The notes: generated by a model from the sequence alone, not told the origin. A DNA stretch of 64,000 bases from Colwellia sp. (GCF_013214175.1 NZ_JABSPA010000003.1:186001-250000); one strand, 5' to 3'; positions 45,744-54,983 are shown, counted from the first letter of the stretch. Numbers and translations are program-made.

Positions 45744-46346
45744 ATGAGATTAACTCCATTGAAAAAATTATTTAATGACACCGGGTTACGTTGGTTATGG
45801 CTAACCTTGTTGTGCTTGATTATTGACCAAGTCAGTAAGCAGTGGGTTGCCGGTACGTTTGACTATCGAGAAACCTTGTCTGTGTTACCCTTTTTCAACC
45901 TAACTTATGTCCATAACCCAGGGGCGGCATTCAGCTTTTTAGCAGACCAAGGCGGTTGGCAGCGCTGGTTTTTCACCGCTATTGCTGCAATTGCCAGTAT
46001 TGTATTTCTTGTTTGGATGGCAAAAACACCAAAACAACAACGATTATTAAGTATTGCATTTGCTTTAATTTTAAGTGGCGCGGTTGGTAACTTAATCGAT
46101 AGAGTCTTATTCGGCTATGTAATCGATTTTCTCGACTTTCATTGGGCTGGCTTTCATTTTGCCGCTTTTAATATTGCTGACTCAGTTATCTTTATTGGTG
46201 CAGCATTAATGATTTTTGAGTCCTTCACTAATAAAGAAGATAATCAAGAAGCTAACAAAGACGCTAATCTTAAGGCTAATATAGAAAGTCAGAATGAAAG
46301 TGATGACGAAGAACAGAAGAATAAAACAAATAAGGTAAAGAGTTAA
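45744..46346 (+). CDS. lspA: Lipoprotein signal peptidase (signal peptidase II)
   Basis: A 200-residue inner-membrane aspartyl protease with four helices. The conserved blocks are LIIDQVSKQW, YVHNPGAAFSFL, SGAVGNLIDRV (first catalytic Asp) and HFAAFNIADSVIFIG (second catalytic Asp). It cuts signal peptides from prolipoproteins, of which several are encoded in this window. ATG 45744 is preferred to TTG 45735, neither having a good ribosome binding site. The C-terminus carries an unusual hydrophilic tail of about 38 residues (Asn/Glu/Asp/Lys-rich); typical LspA proteins are about 165-170 residues. Confidence 0.96.
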   Translation: MRLTPLKKLFNDTGLRWLWLTLLCLIIDQVSKQWVAGTFDYRETLSVLPFFNLTYVHNPGAAFSFLADQGGWQRWFFTAIAAIASIVFLVWMAKTPKQQRLLSIAFALILSGAVGNLIDRVLFGYVIDFLDFHWAGFHFAAFNIADSVIFIGAALMIFESFTNKEDNQEANKDANLKANIESQNESDDEEQKNKTNKVKS

Positions 46347-46348
46347 TA

Positions 46349-46792
46349 ATGACCGATACAACGCAAGCACAAATTCAAAGCGACTCAAGCATTCTTGTTC
46401 ATATTACCATGAAGCTAAGTGATGGCTCTGCTGCTGATAGTACCAAAGTTAATAATAAACCCGCTAAAATAATTATGGGTGATAACAGCATTTCACCAGC
46501 CTTTGAAGCAGAACTTATTGGCATGGCTAAAGGTGACTCAAGAGAGTTTACTCTGGTAGCAAAAGACGCTTTTGGTGAGAGTAATCCAGATAATATCCAT
46601 TATATGGATGTTGATAAGTTTACAGCTGACGCACCGGCAAAAGTGGGTAATATTATTACTTTTTCTCAACCCGGTGGTGAGTTACCTGGCATGATTAAAG
46701 AAGTTAATGGCAGCTCTGTGACTATTGATTTTAATCACCCACTAGCAGGACAAACGGTAACGTTTGTCATTGACCTTGTAGACATCCTTTAA
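46349..46792 (+). CDS. fkpB: FKBP-type peptidyl-prolyl isomerase, SlpA/FkpB type
   Basis: A 147-residue SlpA-like FKBP: SSILVHITMKLSDGSAADST, the flap-insert section GDNSISPAFEAELIGMAKGDSREFTL, AFGESNPDNIHYMD and FNHPLAGQTVTFVIDLVDI. This is the short FkpB form with the insert-in-flap chaperone domain and isomerase site. It starts two bases after the lspA stop with GTAAAGAG as ribosome binding site, so it is co-transcribed. In most relatives ispH follows; here it does not. Confidence 0.95.
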   Translation: MTDTTQAQIQSDSSILVHITMKLSDGSAADSTKVNNKPAKIIMGDNSISPAFEAELIGMAKGDSREFTLVAKDAFGESNPDNIHYMDVDKFTADAPAKVGNIITFSQPGGELPGMIKEVNGSSVTIDFNHPLAGQTVTFVIDLVDIL

Positions 46793-46800
46793 AGTGTCAA

Positions 46801-46902
46801 TATCCGTTTAAATGCTTCCTACTCTTTGTTGCGAAGCACTTCACATATAAAAACTATGTATCAGTCCTCGCGCCGCGAGTAAGAAAGCATTTAATTCGGA
46901 TA
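46801..46902. repeat. 102-bp imperfect palindrome between fkpB and tsaB
   Basis: The arms 46801-46824 and 46877-46902 are inverted copies (TATCCG, AAATGCTT and TACTC blocks shared in order). Inside the right part lies CTCGCGCCGCGAG (46867-46879), a GC-rich 13-bp palindrome unlike the AT-rich surroundings. The element fills most of the gap where ispH is normally found. Confidence 0.65.
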
Positions 46903-46961
46903 AATTATAAATATGAATGTTCAACAGACCTTAACGAAAAGGTTATTAAAAGGTGACTATT

Positions 46962-47669
46962 GTGAATTATTTGGCTCTTGATGCTTCAACAGAAGCATGT
47001 TCAGTAGCGTTGCAAGTAAACGGTAAAACATTCTCTCGATATGAGCTTTGCCCGCAGTCGCACAGTTTACATTTACTGCCGATGATAGATGCAGTACTTA
47101 ATGAGGCAAATATTAAGCTAGCAGAGTTAGATGGTCTTATTTTTGGCCAAGGTCCAGGCAGTTTTACTGGAGTACGTATTGGTGTTGGCGTTGCTCAAGG
47201 GTTAGCATTTTCTGCTAATTTACCTGTTGTTGGCGTTTCTAGCTTACAGGCTATGGCGCAATTGGCTTATATCGAGCACGGTGAAAAGCAAGTCATTGCG
47301 GCAATAGATGCTCGTATGTCTGAAGTCTACAATGGTTATTATACCTTGGATGAACATGATGTTATGCAAGCACATCAAGCAGAGGCGGTAACGCCTCCTG
47401 AGAAGTTAGCTGAGCACCTTTCATCGGTAGTTACTACACCTTTCTATGCTGTTGGCACAGGTTGGGATGCGTACTCTGAAAAGTTAGCTGAGCAATTATT
47501 AGCGTTAAAAACTAATGAAGGCAGTCCAGAGATATTATTCCCGACTGCTGAAGCAATGTTAGCGATAGGTAAAGTGAAATTAGCACAAGGGCAGGGCGTA
47601 TCAGCAGAAGAAGCGCAGCCAGTCTATGTTCGAGATACAGTTTCTTGGAAAAAGCTTCCGGGTAAATAA
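46962..47669 (+). CDS. tsaB: tRNA threonylcarbamoyladenosine biosynthesis protein TsaB
   Basis: A 235-residue ASKHA-fold protein: LALDASTEACSVALQVNGK, HSLHLLPMIDAVL, LDGLIFGQGPGSFTGVRIGVGVAQGLAF and VIAAIDARMSEVYNGYY, with QPVYVRD near the C-terminus. It partners TsaD and TsaE to make t6A37 in tRNA. GTG 46962 is chosen because AAAAGG lies eight bases upstream; the GTG three codons earlier overlaps that site. It leads the unit tsaB, M50 protein, hydrolase and, further on, fadD, similar to E. coli tsaB-yeaY-fadD. Confidence 0.95.
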   Translation: MNYLALDASTEACSVALQVNGKTFSRYELCPQSHSLHLLPMIDAVLNEANIKLAELDGLIFGQGPGSFTGVRIGVGVAQGLAFSANLPVVGVSSLQAMAQLAYIEHGEKQVIAAIDARMSEVYNGYYTLDEHDVMQAHQAEAVTPPEKLAEHLSSVVTTPFYAVGTGWDAYSEKLAEQLLALKTNEGSPEILFPTAEAMLAIGKVKLAQGQGVSAEEAQPVYVRDTVSWKKLPGK

Positions 47670-47706
47670 CACTGGTAATGATGACAACCCACTATGGCAG
47701 TAAAAT

Positions 47707-48423
47707 ATGAGCAGTAACTCGCAAAATACTTCATCAGGCTCTTTACAAGCCTCATCACAAGCTAAGTCAGCCAGTTTTTGGCAAAAATATCAGCTATATT
47801 TCTTGCTTGTGGCTGCCATCATTATTAGGCAAATCCCGATAGTTTCTATTCCGTTGAACTGGCTGGAAACTTACTTCCATGAAATAAGTCATGGTATTGC
47901 CGCGTTACTAACTGGTGGCGAAATTATTCGCATTCAATTATTTCCTAATGGATCAGGCCTTTGTACTAGTCGAGGGGGGATTAATTTTATTATTAGCTTT
48001 TTTGGCTATGGTGGAGCAACCCTTTGGGGCTGGTTAATATTTAAGTTAGCAAATAGCCATCAACGCACAGCACAGGTTTTTTCAGGCTTAATGATAGTAT
48101 TATTGCTTGCATCAATTATTTTTTGGGCTCGAGATCTGCTTACTATGGTGATCCTTGCCAGTTTAGCCGTTATGTTTGTTATGACCATAAAAATGCGTCG
48201 ATTATATTATTTGCAGCTATTGTTAAAATTCTTTGGTTTGAGTATTTTATTAAACAGCTTGTTTAGCCCAACCTATTTATTTGATGGTCGTGATTTAGGT
48301 GATGGTGCGGCTTTGGCCTCAATGACTATGGTGCCTGAGTTGGTTTGGGTTTTAATATGGTGCGTGTTAGCCATGGCTGCGCTTTACTCCTTAATTAAAA
48401 CCAATCAAAAGTCTTATGCTTAA
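47707..48423 (+). CDS. M50-type membrane metallopeptidase-like protein
   Basis: A 238-residue membrane protein with a Ser/Gln-rich N-terminal tail and about six helices. The second helix carries ETYFHEISHGIAALLTGGEI, the HExxH zinc motif within a membrane segment, as in the M50B-like group. A GGINFIISFFGYGGATLWGW stretch and DGRDLGDGAALA follow; the latter supplies an Asp that could be the third ligand. Site-2-type proteases cut within membranes, but in this branch no substrate is known. It starts 37 bp after tsaB. Confidence 0.82.
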   Translation: MSSNSQNTSSGSLQASSQAKSASFWQKYQLYFLLVAAIIIRQIPIVSIPLNWLETYFHEISHGIAALLTGGEIIRIQLFPNGSGLCTSRGGINFIISFFGYGGATLWGWLIFKLANSHQRTAQVFSGLMIVLLLASIIFWARDLLTMVILASLAVMFVMTIKMRRLYYLQLLLKFFGLSILLNSLFSPTYLFDGRDLGDGAALASMTMVPELVWVLIWCVLAMAALYSLIKTNQKSYA

Positions 48424-48454
48424 ATCAAGGGCCTAACCCTTATGGCTAACTTGT

Positions 48455-49393
48455 ATGGCAGGTATGATGAAAATTGAAACGCTGAGTTTTCAACTTGAGG
48501 ACTTAACATTAGCAGCACTCGCTTGTGGCAATAAAGAGCAGCAACCAGTGCTATGCTTACATGGTTACTTGGATAATGCCGCAAGCTTTTTACCTTTTAT
48601 GCAACAAGTAATGCAGCAAACAGTGCAACAAGGTGATTTACTCGTGGGTCGACGTATTATTGCCTTAGATTGGCCTGGACATGGTCATTCAGACCATCGT
48701 AGTGTTGGTGCTCATTACCATTTCTTTGATTATGTTAGTGATTTAGTGGCTTTGTTTAACCTTAATAATTGGCCAGCCATTGATATTGTTGCCCACTCAA
48801 TGGGCGCTATGATTGCAAGTGCATTTGCAGCGGCTTTTCCAGAAAAGGTAAAGTCACTGACCTTGATTGACTCATTTGGCTTTATTTGTGCACCAATAGA
48901 TCAAACAACTAGCCAGTTACGAAAAGGCGTGTTGAGCCGAGTAAAGCCAGTTAAGTCTAACCGGGCTTTTTCCGAAGAAACGGCTATTAAAGCACGCATG
49001 CATGTTTCTGACTTAAAAAGAGAACATGCAAAATTGATTGTACAAAGATCATTGCTAGAGGTTAAACCTCAGCAAAGTAATCGTATAGCGGGAGACAATG
49101 CTAGTACTTTATATCGTTGGCGCTCAGATCCACGTTTACGGACAATTTCACCTTACCGATTAAGCCTAGCGCAAGGGCAACAGCTTTTTAGCGATATTAA
49201 ATGCCCGCTGCAATTAATTTATGGTGATAAAGGCATGGACATGGTTGCCACAGGGGTAGAGCAGTTTTCTGCCAGTGTGGATAACCTGACAACTATCCGC
49301 TTGTCAGGTGGTCACCATGTCCATATGGAGCAAACGAAAGAATTATCACCTTTACTTAGTGATTTTTTCAGCAAAATTAAAACAAGCGTTTAA
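48455..49393 (+). CDS. Alpha/beta hydrolase
   Basis: A 312-residue hydrolase fold protein. The oxyanion-hole segment is LCLHGYLDNAASF, then IIALDWPGHGHSDHR, nucleophile Ser in IVAHSMGAMIAS, acid in IYGDKGMD and the catalytic His in LSGGHHVHMEQ. The substrate is unknown. The ATG at 48455 and in-frame ATGs at 48464 and 48467 are all possible starts; the AGG just before the later ones does not settle it. It lies about 30 bp after the M50 gene and upstream of fadD. Confidence 0.88.
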   Translation: MAGMMKIETLSFQLEDLTLAALACGNKEQQPVLCLHGYLDNAASFLPFMQQVMQQTVQQGDLLVGRRIIALDWPGHGHSDHRSVGAHYHFFDYVSDLVALFNLNNWPAIDIVAHSMGAMIASAFAAAFPEKVKSLTLIDSFGFICAPIDQTTSQLRKGVLSRVKPVKSNRAFSEETAIKARMHVSDLKREHAKLIVQRSLLEVKPQQSNRIAGDNASTLYRWRSDPRLRTISPYRLSLAQGQQLFSDIKCPLQLIYGDKGMDMVATGVEQFSASVDNLTTIRLSGGHHVHMEQTKELSPLLSDFFSKIKTSV

Positions 49394-49464
49394 ATTTGTG
49401 GCGTATCGAGCAAAAATTTGCTAAAACAGTGGTATTAAAATAAGAGTTGCTGTAAATAAAATAA

Positions 49465-49482
49465 TTGTTATCAAAATAACAA
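49465..49482. promoter_or_regulatory. Inverted repeat upstream of fadD
   Basis: TTGTTAT-CAAA-ATAACAA is a perfect 7-bp inverted repeat 28 bp before the fadD start. A second palindrome AGCAAAAATTTGCT lies at 49409-49422. Neither matches the PsrA- or FadR-type sites seen at the other lipid genes of this window, so the regulator is unknown. Confidence 0.4.
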
Positions 49483-49509
49483 CGTAATAACCTATTGAGG
49501 AAAGCCATT

Positions 49510-51165
49510 GTGGAAAAAATTTGGTTAGAAAAAAGTTACCCTAGTGAAGTGCCATTCGAAATAGATGCCGATAAGTACCCATCCATTGTCGCCATGTTCA
49601 CTAAATACTCTACTCAATATAGTGATAAAACTGCATTTATTAATATGGGCGCTTCAATATCCTATGAAGAGCTTTTAGTGCAAGCAACGGCTTTTGCTGC
49701 TTATTTACAACAAGACTTAGGCTTAGAAAAAGGCGATAAATTCGCCATCATGGTTCCTAACTGTTTACAGTATCCTATCGCATTATTTGGCGCTTTGTTA
49801 GCGGGCCTTACGGTTGTTAACGTAAACCCTTTGTATACCGCCCGTGAGCTTCAGCATCAATTAAAAGACTCTGATACTAAAGCTATGTTAATTATCGAGA
49901 ACTTTGCTCAGACTCTTGAGAAAGTGATTGATAAAACGCCAGTAAAAAATGTCATTTTGACATCACTGGGTGATCGCTTAGGCTTAGTTAAAGGCACTGT
50001 AGTAAATTGTGTAGTTAAGTATGTTAAAAAGATGGTACCTGCGTTTAACCTACCCGGTGCCGTGCGCTTTAATAAAGCTTTAGCACAAGGTATGAAGCTT
50101 AAATTGGCACCTGTAGCATTGTGCGGTGATGATCTTGCCTTCTTGCAATATACCGGTGGTACTACAGGTCTTTCTAAAGGTGCAATGTTAACGCATCGTA
50201 ATATGGTGGCAAACTTACAGCAAGCTAAAGCAGCTATCAGCCCATTACTGGAAGAGGGTAATGAGTTAGTCGTAACTGCTTTACCGCTTTATCATATCTT
50301 TGCCCTAACGGCGAATTGCTTAACTTTCTTTACTTTAGGTGGCACCAACTTACTAATCACCAACCCTAGAGATATGCCTAACTTTGTTAAAGAGTTATCA
50401 AAATATCCATTCACTGCGATAACTGGCGTTAACACTCTATTTAATGGTTTGTTGAATACCCCTGGTTTTGGTGACATAAACTTCAGTACCCTGAAAATGT
50501 CACTAGGTGGCGGCATGGCCGTGCAACGACCAGTAGCTGAACGTTGGCAACAAGTAACAGGTTCTAGGTTGTTAGAAGGGTATGGATTAACCGAATGTGC
50601 ACCTATGGTTTCTATAAGTCCTTACAATCAAGCTGCTTATGATGGCACTATTGGTATTCCTGCACCTTCAACCGATGTTAAAATTATGCGTGAAGATGGC
50701 AGTGAAGCTGACATTGGTGAGTCTGGAGAAATGTGGGTTAAAGGTCCTCAGGTGATGTTAGGTTATTACAAATGCGTGGAAGCTACAGCCGAAGTATTAA
50801 AAGATGGCTGGTTTGCCACGGGCGATATTGCCATGATGGATGATAGAGGTTTTTTTACTATAGTCGACCGTAAAAAAGACATGATTATCGTTTCTGGCTT
50901 TAATGTCTACCCGAATGAAATTGAAGAAGTATTGGCCATGCATGATGGTGTACTCGAGTCTGCAGCAATTGGTGTGCCGCATGAAGTTTCCGGTGAGATT
51001 GTGAAAATATTTGTAGTCAGTAAGTCCGATGATTTAACGGAAGAATCGCTGATTAAGCATTGTCGTGAAAACCTTACTAACTATAAAGTACCTAAACTGG
51101 TTGAATTTCGTAAAGAGCTACCAAAAACCAATGTCGGTAAAATCTTAAGAAGAGAGCTTCGCTAA
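49510..51165 (+). CDS. fadD: Long-chain fatty acid-CoA ligase FadD
   Basis: A 551-residue AMP-forming acyl-CoA synthetase with close similarity to E. coli FadD throughout: [21 protein letters not shown] (P-loop), [23 protein letters not shown] and the fatty-acid signature [20 protein letters not shown]. The catalytic Lys is in [10 protein letters not shown]. It activates imported fatty acids for beta-oxidation. The start is GTG 49510 behind TGAGGA; the product then begins [15 protein letters not shown], aligning with MKKVWLNRYP of E. coli FadD. It works with the acyl-CoA dehydrogenase at 35-37 kb and the lipase at 52-55 kb. Confidence 0.97.
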   Translation: MEKIWLEKSYPSEVPFEIDADKYPSIVAMFTKYSTQYSDKTAFINMGASISYEELLVQATAFAAYLQQDLGLEKGDKFAIMVPNCLQYPIALFGALLAGLTVVNVNPLYTARELQHQLKDSDTKAMLIIENFAQTLEKVIDKTPVKNVILTSLGDRLGLVKGTVVNCVVKYVKKMVPAFNLPGAVRFNKALAQGMKLKLAPVALCGDDLAFLQYTGGTTGLSKGAMLTHRNMVANLQQAKAAISPLLEEGNELVVTALPLYHIFALTANCLTFFTLGGTNLLITNPRDMPNFVKELSKYPFTAITGVNTLFNGLLNTPGFGDINFSTLKMSLGGGMAVQRPVAERWQQVTGSRLLEGYGLTECAPMVSISPYNQAAYDGTIGIPAPSTDVKIMREDGSEADIGESGEMWVKGPQVMLGYYKCVEATAEVLKDGWFATGDIAMMDDRGFFTIVDRKKDMIIVSGFNVYPNEIEEVLAMHDGVLESAAIGVPHEVSGEIVKIFVVSKSDDLTEESLIKHCRENLTNYKVPKLVEFRKELPKTNVGKILRRELR

Positions 51166-51221
51166 TACAATACAGCAGTACAATGTATTGATTAAGCAAA
51201 CAGCTAATCAAAATGACTCAT

Positions 51222-51254
51222 AAAAAAGGCAAGCTATCATAGCTTGCCTTTTTT
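51222..51254. terminator. Bidirectional terminator between fadD and yciK
   Basis: GGCAAGCT and AGCTTGCC form the stem around ATCAT with runs of six A and six T outside. It serves the convergent fadD and yciK genes. Confidence 0.92.
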
Positions 51255-51271
51255 ATTGGTAATGTCCCGTC

Positions 51272-52039
51272 CTAAATATGGTTTATCTTAGTCGCTTCAC
51301 CTTCTTGGGCTTTTAAAGTCTGGCCATTTACTTCAACACTGTCATCAGACATCAAATAAACATATAAAGGCATAATATCTTCTGGGCTAGCAATAGCTGT
51401 TTTATCTTCAGCAGGGAATGAACACGAGCGCATGTTGGTATCGGTAGCGCCAGGGTTTATTGCATTAGTACGTAAACTGCTAGTGTCATATTCATCAGCA
51501 ATAACTTGCATCATGCCTTCAGTAGCAAATTTTGACATGCTGTATGGTCCCCAGTAAGCGCGCCCTTGATTGCCAACACTTGATGAGGTAAAAATCAAAG
51601 AGGATTTTGGTGCTAACAATAATGTTGGTATTAATGCTTGGGCTAATAGATATTGCGCGGTGACATTCACTTTCATTACATCATTAAATACTTGCTCATG
51701 AATTTGAGTAAATGGGGTAAGCTCACCTAAAATCGAGGCATTAAGTAATGCACCATCTAGTCGACCAAATTGGCTGACAATTGTTGAACACATATCAATA
51801 TAGTTTTGCTTCGTGGCGCCCTTTAAATCTAGAGGGATAATAGCGGGTTCAGCTTGGCCAAGGGCTACAATTTCATCATAAACAGCTTCAAGCTTACTAA
51901 CCGTTTTACCAAGAAGAATTACTGTCGCGCCAAGTTTGGCATAAGTTAATGCAGCAGTGCGGCCAATACCAGCACCAGCACCGGTAACTAGAATGATTTT
52001 GTTGTTTAAACAAGCATCTTTTATTGAATAATTAAACAT
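51272..52039 (-). CDS. yciK: YciK-type SDR oxidoreductase
   Basis: A 255-residue short-chain dehydrogenase very like E. coli YciK: NNKIILVTGAGAGIGRTAAL (cofactor loop), DVMKVNVTAQYLLAQALIP, SSLIFTSSSVGNQGRAYWGPYSMSKFATEGMMQV with Tyr/Lys of the active site and INPGATDTNMR. The start is ATG 52039, matching the YciK N-terminus, not the ATG 21 codons upstream. Its substrate is unknown. In E. coli yciK sits between btuR and sohB; here sohB is 3 kb away on the other side of the lipase gene. Confidence 0.93.
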   Translation of the reverse strand: MFNYSIKDACLNNKIILVTGAGAGIGRTAALTYAKLGATVILLGKTVSKLEAVYDEIVALGQAEPAIIPLDLKGATKQNYIDMCSTIVSQFGRLDGALLNASILGELTPFTQIHEQVFNDVMKVNVTAQYLLAQALIPTLLLAPKSSLIFTSSSVGNQGRAYWGPYSMSKFATEGMMQVIADEYDTSSLRTNAINPGATDTNMRSCSFPAEDKTAIASPEDIMPLYVYLMSDDSVEVNGQTLKAQEGEATKINHI

Positions 52040-52207
52040 CTTAGGATCTTTTCGCTGTGTGTAAGAAAAATACCTGTCTATTCTACTCGTTGACATTTTC
52101 ATTGACGAGAAAAAAGTTTATTAACATGAAAAACAACACAAACTAAGACAAAATAATACAAAAAAGTAAAAAACTACTAGCACCTTGTGACATCTTGGGG
52201 TAACTTT

Positions 52208-52243
52208 AACTGGTCTAACTAGTTATTCAAACGGTAGTTTGAA
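52208..52243 (+). promoter_or_regulatory. FadR-like and PsrA-type operators upstream of the VolA-like lipase
   Basis: AACTGGTCTAACTAGTT (52208-52224) closely follows the E. coli FadR consensus AACTGGTCNGACCAGTT. Two bases on, TTCAAACGGTAGTTTGAA (52226-52243) is a perfect 7-4-7 inverted repeat with the PsrA half-sites CAAAC and GTTTG. The pair sits 65-100 bp before the lipase start and also faces the divergent yciK gene, about 170 bp from its start. Confidence 0.78.
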
Positions 52244-52307
52244 CTTTAAAAGTAAAATAACTTTAACAAATATACATAATAAAAATTAAGGCATTGGGGA
52301 ATATAAC

Positions 52308-54932
52308 ATGAAAAAGCTAGCTCTCAGTCTTGCTATTATTAGCGCACTTGGTTTAAGTGCCTGTGATAGCGAAACAATCGAAGATGTACAAAAAGAAGTG
52401 GCAGGAAATGGCTCAGCGGTAATGCCGTTAGCACGTATTGTTTTTGACCCTTCTAATGGCGTTTTATCAGTCCCTAATGATTTATTATTCTCGGGTTCTC
52501 CTGATGGTACCTTACATATGCCTATTAAAAGGGATAAAGAAGGCAATATAATTTCAGGTGAAAAGGATGAAGAGGGAAATGAGATTGAATCGCCTAATTA
52601 TGCTGAACCATCTACTGCAATGGGAGCTATAGATGGTTGGTCAACGACTAATCCATTTGTACTTGCTATTGATTTCCCTGCGGGCACATCACTTGATGGC
52701 AGCTCTGTGGTAAATCCGGCCTCAGTAAAAATATTTGAAACCTTAATGGGTGGTGATCCTGGTTGTGAAGAAGTGCCTCGTGGTGCAGCTTGTACGGTTG
52801 TTGGTGAATTAACCTTTGGTGTTGACTTTGCAGCTCAAGCATCAGGCAATAGTATTGCAATTATTCCCTTAAAACCTCTGAAAGCAAAAACAACTTATAT
52901 TCTAGCTTTAACCAATAACTTAAAAGACAGTAATGGTACAGCTGTTGCAGCTTCATTAACTTATGAAGCTGTTCGTCAAGATATTACTAATCACCCATTA
53001 GTGACTGATGATCAAAAGAGTTTGCAAGGTGTGATAAATAGTTATGAAAATGCGATTGTTGATGCCGGCGCTGATAAAGATAGCCTGATTTATACTTTTG
53101 CCATGACTACGCAATCAACTACTGATGTACTTGCTACCACAAAAGCATTGATGGCTAATAATGTACCTGCCATGGTTGAGAATGCCATGAACGGTATTCC
53201 AACAATTGGTATTCAAGATACCGGCATGTCTGTTGCTAATATTTTAGCTCCTTATCCTGACGGGCATCCTGATTTTGACAAAAACAAAATCCCACAATCA
53301 CTAGTACCGTTATACTCTACAGCTAACTTTATGCAAGGTAGTATTACATTACCCTATTATCTAGGTGTACCGACCGCTGAAAATGGTATGGCTCCTGTGA
53401 ATGATTGGTGGAAGTCGTTATGTGATTCGGGTGCTATATTGGCTGGTGTGGCAGCAAAAATTGCTGCAGGAGAGCTTCCAGCTGGAACTATTCCAGCTGA
53501 ACCAGTGAGTGTTGATGATGGCACTTGTATGGCGATTTCGGCGGCAAAAGGTTTACCTGCTCCAGGTCTTAGATCCCTCGGTTTTGATACGAAGCGCCAT
53601 TTAACCAAATTTAGTCCTGTGCCTAAAGTTAATGCTAATATGCCTGTTGTTGTGCAAATGACTACGCCGGATGTAAATGTAGCGAATGCTGTTCGTCCAA
53701 ATTTAGGTTTATCTGCTGATTTAGTTGAACCAGATAATGGCTGGCCTGTTGTTATATTGCAACACGGTATAACATCGAAAAAAGAAGATATGTTAGCCAT
53801 CACAGGTATTCTTTCAGCGTATGGCTTTGCCACAGTCGCAATTAATCATCCGTTACATGGAGATCCTGATGCCCTTGGTGGTTTATTTCCAGGTGGTAGC
53901 CGTGGTTTTGATATAACTGGCCCTGATGATGTTCCTGATGGAGTTGATGATATTAATGCTTCAACAGTTTCAGCGACTCATTATATGAACCTAGCGAGCC
54001 TGCTAACTACACGTGATAATTTACGTCAGTCAGCATCAGACTTAGTTGGTTTACGCTTAGGTTTGAACTTCTTAGGGGGCCTTCATACAGAAGGTAATCA
54101 AATAAAAGTTGATGGCGCCAATGTACACTTCTTAGGGCATTCATTAGGTGCTATTACAGGCATCAACTTTGTTGCTTTAACAAATACAGCGCTTGATCCG
54201 CAAGTAGACCCATTATTTGCAGTGAATACTAATACTTTAGCAATGCCGGGTGTGATGATTGCTAACCTATTGATGGAGTCAGGCTCTTTTGGTAACTTGA
54301 TAAAAGCTAACTTAACCTACAGTGCCTCGCCTGAGTTTAAAGCAATGCTCGATGCAATATATCCGCTAGATGACAATGGTAAGTCTACTGCAACTGAAAA
54401 AGAGATCGTTGTAGCGTATTTAGCTTTTTATGCAGCATTAACTGCTGAACAACAAGCTGGTTTAAATGCTACTTTCACTCAATTTGTCTTTGCCGCGCAA
54501 ACGGTAACTGATGCTGGAGACCCTGCAAACTATGCTGGTATCATTCAAGCGAATGGAACACCGACCCATTTAATTGAAGTGGTTGGTAATGGTGTCGATG
54601 CTAATGGTGGTGAATGTAAAGATATCTTAGTAACGGATAACTGCTCAGACCAAGTTATACCAAATACGGTAACTACTACACCATTTGGTGGCACTGAAGG
54701 TGCAATTGCTTTACTTGGTTTGCCAAGTGTCAGCACGACCACCGATGGCTCTGGTGCGGTACGCTTTCTTTATGGTCATCATAGCTCTATCTTAAGCCCG
54801 GCACCTAACAGTGTAGCTCCTGATGCAGAAAAAACTGCAGCTGCAACTCAAGAAATGCAAGGTCAAGTTGTCGGCTTCTTTTTCTCTATGGGGCAAAAGA
54901 TTACAGTAACTAATCCTGTCGTAGTTAAATAA
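52308..54932 (+). CDS. VolA/Pla-1/cef-family lipase lipoprotein
   Basis: An 874-residue lipoprotein. The lipobox LSAC gives lipidated Cys19 with Asp at +2. The N-terminal half is a beta-rich region with Ig-like features (FDPSNGVLSVPNDLLFSG, LKPLKAKTTYILALTNNLKDSNG). The C-terminal half is an alpha/beta hydrolase: WPVVILQHGITSKKEDMLAI (oxyanion hole), nucleophile Ser in VHFLGHSLGAITGINFVAL and a likely His in FLYGHHSSIL. This is the organisation of Vibrio VolA, a surface lysophospholipase that frees fatty acid for uptake, and of the Pla-1/cef extracellular lipases. Its upstream operators and nearby fadD support a lipid-scavenging role. Cys pairs (GCEEVPRGAAC, CKDILVTDNC) may form disulfides. 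Confidence 0.9.
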   Translation: MKKLALSLAIISALGLSACDSETIEDVQKEVAGNGSAVMPLARIVFDPSNGVLSVPNDLLFSGSPDGTLHMPIKRDKEGNIISGEKDEEGNEIESPNYAEPSTAMGAIDGWSTTNPFVLAIDFPAGTSLDGSSVVNPASVKIFETLMGGDPGCEEVPRGAACTVVGELTFGVDFAAQASGNSIAIIPLKPLKAKTTYILALTNNLKDSNGTAVAASLTYEAVRQDITNHPLVTDDQKSLQGVINSYENAIVDAGADKDSLIYTFAMTTQSTTDVLATTKALMANNVPAMVENAMNGIPTIGIQDTGMSVANILAPYPDGHPDFDKNKIPQSLVPLYSTANFMQGSITLPYYLGVPTAENGMAPVNDWWKSLCDSGAILAGVAAKIAAGELPAGTIPAEPVSVDDGTCMAISAAKGLPAPGLRSLGFDTKRHLTKFSPVPKVNANMPVVVQMTTPDVNVANAVRPNLGLSADLVEPDNGWPVVILQHGITSKKEDMLAITGILSAYGFATVAINHPLHGDPDALGGLFPGGSRGFDITGPDDVPDGVDDINASTVSATHYMNLASLLTTRDNLRQSASDLVGLRLGLNFLGGLHTEGNQIKVDGANVHFLGHSLGAITGINFVALTNTALDPQVDPLFAVNTNTLAMPGVMIANLLMESGSFGNLIKANLTYSASPEFKAMLDAIYPLDDNGKSTATEKEIVVAYLAFYAALTAEQQAGLNATFTQFVFAAQTVTDAGDPANYAGIIQANGTPTHLIEVVGNGVDANGGECKDILVTDNCSDQVIPNTVTTTPFGGTEGAIALLGLPSVSTTTDGSGAVRFLYGHHSSILSPAPNSVAPDAEKTAAATQEMQGQVVGFFFSMGQKITVTNPVVVK

Positions 54933-54954
54933 TTTTTCTCATAAATCTTTAGCT

Positions 54955-54983
54955 AAAAAGTCCTCTTTTGAGGGCTTTTTTTT
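54955..54983 (+). terminator. Rho-independent terminator after lipase gene
   Basis: AAAAAGTCCTC-TTTT-GAGGGCTTTTT with eight T at the 3' end on the plus strand, 22 bp after the lipase stop. Confidence 0.92.

Noticed and set aside
53357-53833. 158-codon minus-strand frame within the lipase gene
   Set aside because: Antisense shadow of a gene with clear lipobox and GHSLG motif; its translation resembles no family.
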